This document shows, one piece after another, positions 1-6,215 of a stretch of 7,888 nucleotides of DNA. A model generated the notes under the pieces. It was not told where the DNA came from, made no database searches, and saw only the letters and a program-made list of their open reading frames with translations. Location of the stretch: NCBI GenBank assembly GCA_013695175.1, contig JACDAZ010000193.1, forward strand, positions 1 to 7,888, in the 5' to 3' direction. The translations under genes were made by a program, and so were the position numbers. Source of the DNA: Flavisolibacter sp. (GTDB lineage: Bacteria; Bacteroidota; Bacteroidia; Chitinophagales; Chitinophagaceae). Every line of letters starts with the position of its first letter. Position 1 is the first letter of the stretch.

Positions 1-360
1 TAAAGCCATAATAGTTTGCTTTAATATAGCAACGTGCGCCAGTTCATGATCCCTGATTAGCATAATAGCTGTTCTGTCGCCCATTGTGGTAGGTACTACT
101 CCTCTATCTATTCCTTGTACATAAAATTCTGCTTCCAGGTACTCCAGGGTTAGTGCAAAGTTTAAAATAGGAACAATATGAGCAGTTGTTCTGCCATAAG
201 CCTTTGAGAATAAAGATCCTAATGCCAGCGGTACAGCAGCTAATGCAAGTTTACCACCAATGCTGGTCAAATTTTTAACGGCAGCCCTTCTGCCATCTAA
301 TCTTTCATAAACTTCAGGATCTACTTTTTCAAGTTCATTTATTATATTAACGATATTCAT
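1..360 (-). CDS. Ferritin-like domain protein, exported (partial, C-terminus off left edge)
   Basis: The minus strand is open from an ATG at 358-360 to the window edge, giving 120 residues without a stop. It reads as the N-terminal half of a ferritin-like four-helix protein (Ferritin_2 type, related to desiccation-associated proteins). Helix A carries LEYLEAEFY (residues 72-80) with candidate metal ligands Glu73/Glu76. Helix B carries RDHELAH (103-109), whose Glu106-x2-His109 is the ExxH iron-binding pair. Before the domain there is an Arg-Arg pair (24-25) and a hydrophobic stretch (about 38-51) ending in SKAYG, which looks like an export signal, possibly Tat-dependent, though the twin-arginine context is not canonical. 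The gene starts 10 bp after the stop of the related gene at 371-1114, so the two are probably one operon. Family members generally need a second helix pair with further ligands, which would lie outside the window. The ferritin-like fold is well supported. Metal content and enzymatic role (iron storage, oxidase or stress protection) are not determinable here. Confidence 0.85.
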   Translation of the reverse strand, partial: MNIVNIINELEKVDPEVYERLDGRRAAVKNLTSIGGKLALAAVPLALGSLFSKAYGRTTAHIVPILNFALTLEYLEAEFYVQGIDRGVVPTTMGDRTAIMLIRDHELAHVAILKQTIMAL

Positions 361-370
361 ATTTAAGTTT

Positions 371-1114
371 TTAAGAAGTTGGTAAATTATTAGCAATGAT
401 TTTTGTAACAATAAATGGATCTGCTATAGCCAGAACTTCTTTTGGTGTTCTAACCAGATCCAAACCATTACTGTCTACTACATCAGCAAAGCTTCCATAT
501 GATATTAAATCGCTTATTGCTGCGGCATGTCTTGCTTCTACGGAAACTATTTTACCTGCAAATAATAAGTAATCTGCACTTTCTAATAATTCTCCTGCAC
601 CATTATAAGCAGATACACCTGTATTTTCCAATGCTTTAGCTGTTCCTAAAACGCTTTCCCTGCTGGAGAAATTCACACTACTGAAATCAAATAATAATCT
701 TCCAATAGCCTGCCTGCCTAAAACTGTTTTAAAGAATTCACGATGTGCTATTTCATGATCACGTATATCTTCTAAATACTTTTTTTCTTTGGAACTTGCA
801 CTCATGTAATAAGATCCTTTCGTTACCTCGATATAGAAAGCTGCTTCCAGCTGTTCCAATGCATAGGCAAAATTTAAAATGCCGATGTCGCCTTTACCTA
901 AATTAACCGTGTTTTTAGGCATGTTCTTTGGATCCTCCTTGGCAAAGGGTGCTGCAGGTATGCCACCTCTCAAATCTTTTTGGCATGATGCTAATCCAAC
1001 AGCTGCAACAGCTGATAAACCGGCATAATTAAAAAATTTGCGGCGTGATAACTGGGATTTTTCAACTTCATTAATAAAGGAAGTTTCTTGTGGGGGTGAT
1101 TTTTTTTCTGTCAT
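371..1114 (-). CDS. Ferritin-like domain lipoprotein with Tat signal
   Basis: This encodes 247 residues. The N-terminus has SRRKFF (23-28), a twin-arginine motif, then a hydrophobic segment and a lipobox LASC with Cys44 as the likely lipidated residue. This predicts export in folded form by Tat and then membrane anchoring. The residues right after the Cys are QKD, resembling the acidic/lysine export signals known from surface lipoproteins of some Bacteroidota, so surface exposure is possible (inference). The ferritin-like region spans about 75-205: LEQLEAAFY (86-94) on helix A, RDHEIAH (118-124) with Glu121-x2-His124 on helix B, and VEARH (192-196) with Glu193-x2-His196 on helix D. These supply the usual di-iron ligand set. 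Helix C is less clear (ALENTG, 161-166). It is the first gene of a two-gene unit with the homologous partial gene downstream, so the pair probably arose by duplication. No clear Shine-Dalgarno precedes the ATG, as is normal in this phylum. The exact biochemical role is unknown. Confidence 0.88.
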   Translation of the reverse strand: MTEKKSPPQETSFINEVEKSQLSRRKFFNYAGLSAVAAVGLASCQKDLRGGIPAAPFAKEDPKNMPKNTVNLGKGDIGILNFAYALEQLEAAFYIEVTKGSYYMSASSKEKKYLEDIRDHEIAHREFFKTVLGRQAIGRLLFDFSSVNFSSRESVLGTAKALENTGVSAYNGAGELLESADYLLFAGKIVSVEARHAAAISDLISYGSFADVVDSNGLDLVRTPKEVLAIADPFIVTKIIANNLPTS

Positions 1115-1174
1115 AACTTTAAATTGTTTAAAAAAATAAAAATTGCGAAGCTAAGAACCGTATACTCTTTATTA

Positions 1175-1185
1175 GCACTAAGTGC
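1175..1185. promoter_or_regulatory. Short palindrome upstream of ferritin-like operon
   Basis: GCACT-A-AGTGC is a perfect 5-bp inverted repeat around a single central base, about 60 bp upstream of the ATG at 1114. Its position would suit an operator for a dimeric regulator of the ferritin-like pair. The arms are short and I do not recognise the site as belonging to a known regulator, so it could be chance. Confidence 0.25.
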
Positions 1186-1240
1186 CACGTATATCAATAG
1201 AATGGTAAAGGAATAGTATTTTATATACACACATATCTAC

Positions 1241-1267
1241 GCTTTTCATTAATAAATGAATAAAAGC
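1241..1267. repeat. AT-rich inverted repeat / hairpin
   Basis: GCTTTTCATT (1241-1250) pairs with AATG (1255-1258) plus AAAAGC (1262-1267), with an AATA loop and a three-base bulge. That makes a 10-bp interrupted stem. It lies about 130-150 bp upstream of the ferritin-like operon start. There is no adjacent T-run, so it is not an obvious terminator. It may be a regulatory element, an mRNA leader structure or a by-product of AT-rich composition. Confidence 0.3.
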
Positions 1268-1313
1268 TATACACCGAATCAAAAGGGTAAGAAAGTTCTT
1301 TTAAGGGATATTG

Positions 1314-1408
1314 AGTTTTACTATATACGATGAAAACATTCAAATAGTTTTACTTATACAACGAAAACATTCAAATAGTTTTACTATATACGAGGAAAAC
1401 ATTCATAT
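1314..1408. repeat. Three tandem repeats of 31-32 bp
   Basis: Three directly adjacent copies occupy 1314-1345, 1346-1376 and 1377-1408. Each begins AGTTTTACT, passes through a TATA-rich segment ending in CGA or ACGA, and ends with GAAAACATTCAAAT (CATTCATAT in the third). Copies differ at a few bases and one deletion. A fourth fragment of the end motif (AAACATTCAA) occurs around 1478-1488. The length is not a multiple of three and no ORF crosses the array. It lies upstream of the ferritin-like operon, 200-294 bp before its start, and could be a regulatory binding array or a simple minisatellite. Confidence 0.85.
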
Positions 1409-1510
1409 AGGATTATGAAAAAACCATACCACTACCATAAACTTCACTTTGAATAATGAATAGAATTTTTTTATTAAAAAACATTCAACAAAAGGGGAGA
1501 ATAATTTAAA

Positions 1511-1542
1511 GAAAAAAGGTTCAAGTAAAACTTGTAACCTTT
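1511..1542 (-). terminator. Rho-independent terminator for the barrel gene
   Basis: Read on the minus strand, AAAGGTT-A-CAAG, a loop TTTTA, then CTTG-AACCTTT forms an 11-bp stem with one bulged base, and it runs directly into T residues (the A-run at 1512-1517 on the plus strand). This is the layout of an intrinsic terminator for leftward transcription. The only gene it can serve is the outer-membrane barrel gene, whose stop is at 1762-1764, about 220 bp upstream. The stem is only moderately GC-containing, so efficiency is uncertain. Confidence 0.6.
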
Positions 1543-1548
1543 ATTGCA

Positions 1549-1744
1549 CAACTACTGTACAGTTATTAAAACTACTGTACATTTATTGAACAACTTCTGT
1601 ATTGTTATTCAACAACTACTGTACAGTTATTGAACAACTTCTGTATTGTTATTAAACAACTACTGTACAGTTATTGAACAACTTCTGTATTGTTATTGAA
1701 CAACTACTGTACAGTTATTGAACAACTTCTGTACAATATTTTAT
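1549..1744. repeat. 22-bp tandem array, two alternating unit types (44-bp higher-order repeat)
   Basis: Nine units start at 1549, 1571, 1591, 1613, 1635, 1657, 1679, 1701 and 1723. Seven are 22 bp, the second is 20 bp, and the last is degenerate. Type A carries the perfect palindrome ACTGTACAGT. Type B carries TTCTGTATTGTT at the same place. All share a CAACT start and a TTATT-AA end. From 1591 onward the order is B-A-B-A-B-A and then a hybrid last unit, so the true period is 44 bp. The unit length is not a multiple of three and there are no spacers, so the array is neither coding nor CRISPR. It lies between the stop codon of the barrel gene and its probable terminator, and is therefore likely transcribed as 3' UTR. 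Confidence 0.92.
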
Positions 1745-1761
1745 AAAGAAGTTTCAAAACA

Positions 1762-3282
1762 TTAAAACTTAAAACCGGCAGTTAATAGCACATTACCGGC
1801 GCTTGTATTAATTCTTGCACCTGCATAAGGTGCATTTTGCAATCTATAAGGAAAATGTACATCTCTGTTTAAGTTGTGTACATAAGTCAGGTCTATGAAC
1901 ATTCCCCGGTCTCTGTAACCTAAACCCCCACTCAAGTTTACTTTATGTCCTTTTTCTCCGGCTATATTTTTATATGGATTGCCATAATATGCTGCACCTA
2001 ATCTTACCATCAAAGTGGTAAACTTTAATTCGCCACCGGCACGAAAATTAAATGCACTTTTATATGCATTGTCAATAGCGTCATTTAATTGATCTAAATA
2101 ATCTTTCACTTCCGGCGAATTATCTGCTTCTGCATCCTGCTGGAAAGAGGCTGCTTTATAATTTACGTATTCAACATCGGCAGTTAAAAATCCTTTTTGT
2201 TTTGTTATGTCTTCTATTTCTCTTAATACATAGGACACACTTCCCATCAGCCTGTAGGGCGTTACCAATTGATATGTAAATTCCGATTCACCGGAACCAA
2301 AAGCTCTTGTGCCTTTTCCATTTTCAGCATCAGCTGATATTTCAACATCATACCTGTCTGTTAAGGAATATAGTGTTGGCGTATGAAATGCAAATCCTAG
2401 TCTCCAGAATTCCTGTGGTTTATAAATAATACCAAGCTTTGCATTTATGCCTACACCTTTTGTTGATAGCTTTTCGGAAAACGTTGCAAAATTAAAATTG
2501 TTGGATGCATTGTCTGTTGCATCTGCTTCTACAAATTCAGCCTCTCTTTCAAATAATAAAATTGGTATTCCAAAGCTTCCCCCAAATAATAATTTGTCCT
2601 TGAAATTGGCAGCGCCACCAATAGCAAATTCATAAATGCCACCTCTGTTATTTATAGATTGTTGTTGCAATAATTCGCCTGGTAATAAATTAGCAGCACG
2701 GCTTTGAAATTGTTGATTGCCCGGCGTACCTCCACCAACAGTATCAATCCAACCGGATTGTAAAGCCAGTCCGGTACCAAACATATTTACAACAGCTAAA
2801 GAATCTCTTACATTCTCATTGCGTATGTTATCTAAAAAGCGTTGCGAAAAAGAACTTTGATTATTAGCACCCCTGTAAACAACATTGCTTCTAAAATCAC
2901 CTGATGTATTAAAACCAATACTAAACGCACTGCTTCTTATATTACCTCTCCTGTTACCACTCCCAAAAACAAAACCTGTAGTGCCTAATGTAAACTTGTT
3001 ATCTTTTTCTTTTTCCGTTCTGTCAAAATACCTGGCCTTGTTATTTCCAAACCTGTAAGAAGGCGTAAAAACAAAATCACCGGTTCTGTAAAATGCAAGT
3101 CCTGCAGGGTTTACAAATGTAGCCGACAGGTCTCCACCCAATGAGCCCATAGCGCCACCAATAGCTTGCTGGCGTGCAGTACCTCCGGGAACTGTCCATG
3201 AAAATCTTAACGCATCTGCCGGTTCCTGTGCAAAAGCAGAAATAGATAATATAATAAGGAAAAGAGGTAAAATTTTTTTCAT
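1762..3282 (-). CDS. Outer-membrane beta-barrel protein, OmpP1/FadL family-like
   Basis: This encodes 506 residues. A classic signal peptide (MKK, hydrophobic core, SAFA cleavage before Gln19) sends it to the periplasm. The mature N-terminus has GGTARQQAIGGAMGSLGGD (33-51) followed by NPAGLAFY (58-65), the pattern typical of Bacteroidota members of the FadL/OmpP1/TodX transport family, where this part forms the plug-like N-terminus. The rest alternates polar and aromatic residues with many Gly-rich turns, as in a long-stranded barrel, and the chain ends in Phe (LLTAGFKF), the usual outer-membrane insertion signal. Length is normal for the family. The likely role is passive uptake of hydrophobic small molecules such as fatty acids, but the substrate cannot be read from sequence. 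The lipoprotein gene lies 109 bp upstream on the same strand, so cotranscription is possible. Downstream comes an unusual repeat-bearing 3' UTR. It is not PorV, which is shorter, although the N-terminal motif is shared across these families. Confidence 0.82.
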   Translation of the reverse strand: MKKILPLFLIILSISAFAQEPADALRFSWTVPGGTARQQAIGGAMGSLGGDLSATFVNPAGLAFYRTGDFVFTPSYRFGNNKARYFDRTEKEKDNKFTLGTTGFVFGSGNRRGNIRSSAFSIGFNTSGDFRSNVVYRGANNQSSFSQRFLDNIRNENVRDSLAVVNMFGTGLALQSGWIDTVGGGTPGNQQFQSRAANLLPGELLQQQSINNRGGIYEFAIGGAANFKDKLLFGGSFGIPILLFEREAEFVEADATDNASNNFNFATFSEKLSTKGVGINAKLGIIYKPQEFWRLGFAFHTPTLYSLTDRYDVEISADAENGKGTRAFGSGESEFTYQLVTPYRLMGSVSYVLREIEDITKQKGFLTADVEYVNYKAASFQQDAEADNSPEVKDYLDQLNDAIDNAYKSAFNFRAGGELKFTTLMVRLGAAYYGNPYKNIAGEKGHKVNLSGGLGYRDRGMFIDLTYVHNLNRDVHFPYRLQNAPYAGARINTSAGNVLLTAGFKF

Positions 3283-3391
3283 AAATCCTGATTAATACTA
3301 AGTAAATGATTTTGTTTTTCTTTCACCTTAGGCACAACAATGGCAGGGAACCCATAAATGTTCCATATCCCTTGTTTGTTTCAAAATATTT

Positions 3392-4081
3392 TTAAAATTT
3401 TCTAACTGGCGTGTTGCTTCCTTTACTTTCTGAACTTTTAGAACCGGAATTATTTGAGCTGCTTTTTGTTCCTTCGGAAGAATTGGAATTTGATGAAGAA
3501 TTATTTCCGCGGCTTCCAAACACATCTCTCATCTCATTACCCCTGTTTCTTGAATTATCAACGCTTCTTTGGTTAGAAGGAGTGTTGTATTCCCTGTACC
3601 TGTTGGCAGGCATTTTTGGATTTTTGCTGCTTGTTTCAGGGCTATCAAAAACATGTAAATTGAACATGCGTGGCCGGTTAGGAACAGAAGATTTTGGATT
3701 CATTACAATTACCGTTGTTGCATAAGGGTTGTAATAATAGTTCCAGTAATTACGAGCGTTCCAATAGGTATTGTTGTAATAATGATGATTGCTGTAATAA
3801 TTATAGGCATAAGGATTTCTATAATAGTCATCTACATATGACCAGCGATTACGATCAGCAACCCTCATGCGCAGGTATCGATCATTTTGCATTTCATAAT
3901 AATTTTCTGTACGATTCCTGGTATCATACCTGCGGTAACTGGAGTTTTCATCTGCACGAACATAAATACCTTGTTCACGTTCGGGAGAAAAATAAACATC
4001 GTCAGGTGTTTGTCCTGATTTATATGCTGTAGTACAACTTGCTAAAAAAGATAAAGCGAGGAGAGGTAAAATTGATTTCAT
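3392..4081 (-). CDS. Tyr/Asn-rich hypothetical lipoprotein
   Basis: This encodes 229 residues. The signal peptide ends in the lipobox LASC with Cys16 as the lipidation site, so it is a membrane lipoprotein. QTPDDVYFS (24-32) resembles a short motif I have seen near the N-terminus of other uncharacterised Bacteroidota lipoproteins (recollection, not a search). Residues about 59-120 are extremely rich in Tyr, Asn and Arg (for example YYEMQNDRY, NYWNYYYNPY). A short Val/Ile stretch (122-127) and a Pro-rich linker follow, and residues 193-223 are an Asn/Ser/Lys low-complexity tail. Such composition suggests a disordered or fibrous envelope-associated protein, but I cannot assign a function. It is divergent from proS across a 122-bp gap and 109 bp upstream of the barrel gene on the same strand. 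The gap to that gene holds only a weak 5-bp hairpin (GGAAC 3347-3351 with GTTCC 3360-3364) lacking a T-run, so read-through is plausible. Confidence 0.8.
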   Translation of the reverse strand: MKSILPLLALSFLASCTTAYKSGQTPDDVYFSPEREQGIYVRADENSSYRRYDTRNRTENYYEMQNDRYLRMRVADRNRWSYVDDYYRNPYAYNYYSNHHYYNNTYWNARNYWNYYYNPYATTVIVMNPKSSVPNRPRMFNLHVFDSPETSSKNPKMPANRYREYNTPSNQRSVDNSRNRGNEMRDVFGSRGNNSSSNSNSSEGTKSSSNNSGSKSSESKGSNTPVRKF

Positions 4082-4132
4082 GGCAGATATTTTAAACGGT
4101 TAAATGGGAAGTGCTATTTTTGTTCGCACTTG

Positions 4133-4165
4133 TTTGCCACCACATAGTAAATATCAACAATTTTG
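4133..4165 (+). promoter_or_regulatory. Putative Bacteroidota-type promoter of proS
   Basis: TTTG (4133-4136) is followed after 21 bases by CAATTTTG (4158-4165), which differs from the Bacteroidota -7 consensus TAnnTTTG at one base. The spacing fits the known -33/-7 arrangement. Transcription would start near 4172, giving a leader of about 30 bases before the proS ATG. Confidence 0.5.
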
Positions 4166-4203
4166 CGTTAAACAATTGATAAAGTGATTGGATTATTTTT
4201 TAT

Positions 4204-5682
4204 ATGAGTAAAGGTATTACATCCCGCAGCGAAGACTATTCTCAATGGTATAATGATCTTATTATTAAAGGCGGATTGGCCGATTATTCGGCAGTAAGGG
4301 GTTGCATGGTTATTAAACCCTATGGCTTTGCCTTGTGGGAACACATGCGTGATCAGCTGGATTTAATGTTTAAAGAAACCGGGCATCAAAATGCATATTT
4401 CCCATTGTTTGTTCCAAAAAGTTTATTTGAAGCAGAAGAAAAAAATGCAGAAGGTTTTGCAAAGGAATGTGCGGTGGTTACACACTATCGTTTAAAGTCC
4501 GATCCGGAGAATAAGGGAAAGCTGATTGTTGATCCGGAAGCAAAACTGGAAGAAGAATTGGTTGTTCGTCCAACCAGTGAAGCCATTATATGGAATACAT
4601 ATAAAGACTGGATACAGTCATATCGTGATCTTCCCATACTGGTAAATCAATGGGCAAATGTTGTGCGATGGGAAATGCGTACGCGTTTGTTTTTACGCAC
4701 AGCAGAATTTTTATGGCAGGAAGGACATACAGCACATGCTACCGAAGCAGAAGCTATTGCTGAAGCAAGATTAATGCTGGATGTGTATGCAACATTTGTT
4801 GAAGAATACATGGCTGTTCCGGTATTGAAGGGTGTGAAATCTGAAAATGAACGCTTTGCGGGAGCAGAAGATACTTATTGTATTGAGGCATTGATGCAGG
4901 ATGGAAAAGCATTGCAGGCCGGAACTTCTCATTTCCTGGGTCAAAACTTTGCCCGTGCCTTTGATGTAAAGTTTTTAACTAAAGAAAATGTACAGGAATA
5001 TGTGTGGGCTACCAGCTGGGGTGTTAGTACACGGCTGATTGGTGCTTTGGTAATGGCGCACAGCGATGATGAAGGATTGATTTTACCACCACGGATTGCA
5101 CCCATGCAGGTTGTAATTGTTCCTATATACAAAGGCGATGAACAAAAAAAACAGTTAAGTGAAAAGGCCGCTGCCATAATGCAGGAATTTAAGAATAGAG
5201 GCATCAGGGCTAAATATGATGATAATGACAACAACAGGCCGGGATGGAAATTTGCAGAATACGAGTTAAAAGGAGTTCCTGTAAGAATTACATTAGGTGC
5301 AAGAGATTTACAAAATGGAGTCGTTGAAATTGCAAGGAGAGATACCAAAGAGAAAGAATCTGTTTCTATAGACTCCGTTGTTGATCATGTGGAAAATCTG
5401 CTAGTATCAATTCAGCAAAATATGTTCAATAAAGCCAAAGCATTCAGGGAAGAATACACTACAAAAGTCGATACATGGGATGATTTTCAAAAAGTGCTTG
5501 ACGAAAAAACTGGTTTTATATTAGCACATTGGGATGGCACCGGTGAAACAGAAGAAAAAATAAAGGATCTTACAAAAGCAACTATTAGGTGTATTCCTTA
5601 TAATAATGAACCGGAAGAAGGCAAATGTATTTTAACCGGTAATCCTTCCAGACAAAGGGTTGTTTTTGCAAGAGCTTATTGA
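4204..5682 (+). CDS. proS: Prolyl-tRNA synthetase, type 3 (archaeal/eukaryotic-like)
   Basis: This enzyme charges tRNA-Pro with proline in the cytoplasm. It is a class II synthetase of 492 residues, the normal size for the type without the INS editing domain. Motif 1 lies around 34-71 ([16 protein letters not shown]). RPTSE is at 122-126. Motif 2 is around RWE (155-157) to [16 protein letters not shown] (165-180). [11 protein letters not shown] (240-250) contributes to the proline pocket, and motif 3 is [12 protein letters not shown] (271-282). The anticodon-binding domain covers about 300-400. The C-terminal domain (about 405-492) ends in the characteristic FARAY with terminal Tyr492. Three of the four zinc-ligand cysteines expected in archaeal relatives are replaced (Asp444, Thr449 and Thr478), leaving only Cys475. 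This may be normal in the phylum. The ATG at 4204 is supported by the [16 protein letters not shown] start typical of the family. No Shine-Dalgarno is present. A promoter-like pair lies upstream. Confidence 0.97.
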   Translation: MSKGITSRSEDYSQWYNDLIIKGGLADYSAVRGCMVIKPYGFALWEHMRDQLDLMFKETGHQNAYFPLFVPKSLFEAEEKNAEGFAKECAVVTHYRLKSDPENKGKLIVDPEAKLEEELVVRPTSEAIIWNTYKDWIQSYRDLPILVNQWANVVRWEMRTRLFLRTAEFLWQEGHTAHATEAEAIAEARLMLDVYATFVEEYMAVPVLKGVKSENERFAGAEDTYCIEALMQDGKALQAGTSHFLGQNFARAFDVKFLTKENVQEYVWATSWGVSTRLIGALVMAHSDDEGLILPPRIAPMQVVIVPIYKGDEQKKQLSEKAAAIMQEFKNRGIRAKYDDNDNNRPGWKFAEYELKGVPVRITLGARDLQNGVVEIARRDTKEKESVSIDSVVDHVENLLVSIQQNMFNKAKAFREEYTTKVDTWDDFQKVLDEKTGFILAHWDGTGETEEKIKDLTKATIRCIPYNNEPEEGKCILTGNPSRQRVVFARAY

Positions 5683-5685
5683 TAA

Positions 5686-5707
5686 AAAAAATGAAATTGC
5701 ATTTTTT
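5686..5707 (+). terminator. Weak AT-rich hairpin after proS
   Basis: AAAAAATG (5686-5693) pairs with CATTTTTT (5700-5707) around a six-base loop, four bases after the proS stop codon. The T-run forms the 3' arm, as in weak intrinsic terminators. With only two G-C-containing positions at most, termination is probably partial, so some read-through into the next gene is likely. Confidence 0.4.
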
Positions 5708-5728
5708 AATCTGTTGCATTTACATTTA
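5697..5728 (+). promoter_or_regulatory. Putative promoter of the DUF5362-like gene
   Basis: TTG (5697-5699) and TACATTTA (5721-5728) are separated by 21 bases. The second element matches TAnnTTTG except for its last base. The start site would be about 5735, leaving a leader of about 19 bases. It overlaps the weak hairpin after proS. Confidence 0.4.
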
Positions 5729-5753
5729 AAGAACCAGACTAACTTTTTTAATT

Positions 5754-6215
5754 ATGGACAACAACCAAAACCTGTTTTCTCTAACTATTGATCCAATTAC
5801 AAAAGCACATTTATATGAAACTGCAAAATGGGCTCGCTTTATTTCAATCATCGGTTTTGTTTTTCTTGGTTTAATGGTAATAGCAGGCATTTCAGCTGGC
5901 TTCCTCTTTTCATCCATGTCAAATATCGATGCTGAGTTTGATACACCTTCTCCCATGGCATCTGTTTTTACTGGGGGTATGATATTCTTTTATATTCTGA
6001 TGGCTGCCATCATGTTTTTTCCTCTATTGTATTTATACCGATTTGCAGCAAGGGTAAAGTTTTCAATTGAGGGAAACGACCAGGAGACCCTTAATTCTTC
6101 TTTTCATCAGTTAAAAATGTGTTTCCGCTATGTGGGTATTTTTACAATAATACTGATTGGTTTTTATGCATTAATTTTCATTTTTGCAATATTGGCAGGA
6201 TCATTCTTTAGTTAG
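5754..6215 (+). CDS. Three-helix membrane protein, DUF5362-like
   Basis: This encodes 153 residues with three clear hydrophobic segments at about 29-53, 72-95 and 126-150, so it is an inner-membrane protein. Between helices 2 and 3 there is a conserved-looking cytoplasmic-type loop: RFAARVKFSIEGNDQETLNSSF (96-117, abbreviated by its key residues R96, R100, K102, D109, L113 and F117) followed by LKMCFRYVGI. I associate this pattern with the DUF5362 family of Bacteroidota, whose function is unknown. The ATG at 5754 has no Shine-Dalgarno but has a promoter-like element upstream. It follows proS on the same strand after 71 bp. Its last 8 bases overlap the 3' end of the convergent RDD gene. The family call is from memory of the motif. 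Membrane topology is well supported. Confidence 0.8.
   Translation: MDNNQNLFSLTIDPITKAHLYETAKWARFISIIGFVFLGLMVIAGISAGFLFSSMSNIDAEFDTPSPMASVFTGGMIFFYILMAAIMFFPLLYLYRFAARVKFSIEGNDQETLNSSFHQLKMCFRYVGIFTIILIGFYALIFIFAILAGSFFS

Larger units (their letters stand above)
1115..1761. other. 647-bp gene-free AT-rich region with several repeats
   Basis: No credible coding sequence is visible on either strand. The region separates the start of the ferritin-like operon from the 3' end of the outer-membrane barrel gene, both on the minus strand. It holds, left to right, a short palindrome, an AT-rich hairpin, three 31-32-bp tandem repeats, a leftward terminator and a 22-bp tandem array, each listed separately. 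The part from 1115 to about 1510 should contain the promoter of the ferritin-like operon, but I could not pick out a convincing -33/-7 pair. The part from about 1511 to 1761 probably belongs to the barrel gene's 3' UTR and terminator. Confidence 0.8.

Noticed and set aside
1549..1744. CRISPR array
   Set aside because: The units are contiguous 22-bp repeats without unique spacers, and no cas genes are present.
1549..1744. LexA/SOS-type operators from repeated CTGTACAG
   Set aside because: The half-site spacing does not match known LexA boxes, and the array is downstream of a gene's stop codon rather than at a promoter.
2447..2635. Plus-strand ORF of 62 codons inside the barrel gene
   Set aside because: It is antisense to a well-supported gene, with low-complexity composition mirrored from that gene.
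3347..3364. Terminator between lipoprotein and barrel genes
   Set aside because: It has only a 5-bp stem with an 8-base loop and no T-run, so it is too weak to call.
3328..3525. Minus-strand ORF of 65 codons overlapping the lipoprotein 3' end
   Set aside because: It is an out-of-frame reading of the lipoprotein's low-complexity tail, with no recognisable features.
3411..4032. Two plus-strand ORFs (3411-3725 and 3694-4032) antisense to the lipoprotein
   Set aside because: Their Leu/Glu-rich and Asn/Cys-rich compositions are mirror images of the repetitive lipoprotein codons. No start signals are seen.
4941..5348. Minus-strand ORF of 135 codons inside proS
   Set aside because: It is antisense to a highly conserved gene and shows no domain.
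5726..5956. Minus-strand ORF of 76 codons over the start of the DUF5362-like gene
   Set aside because: It is antisense to a coherent membrane-protein gene and shows no domain.
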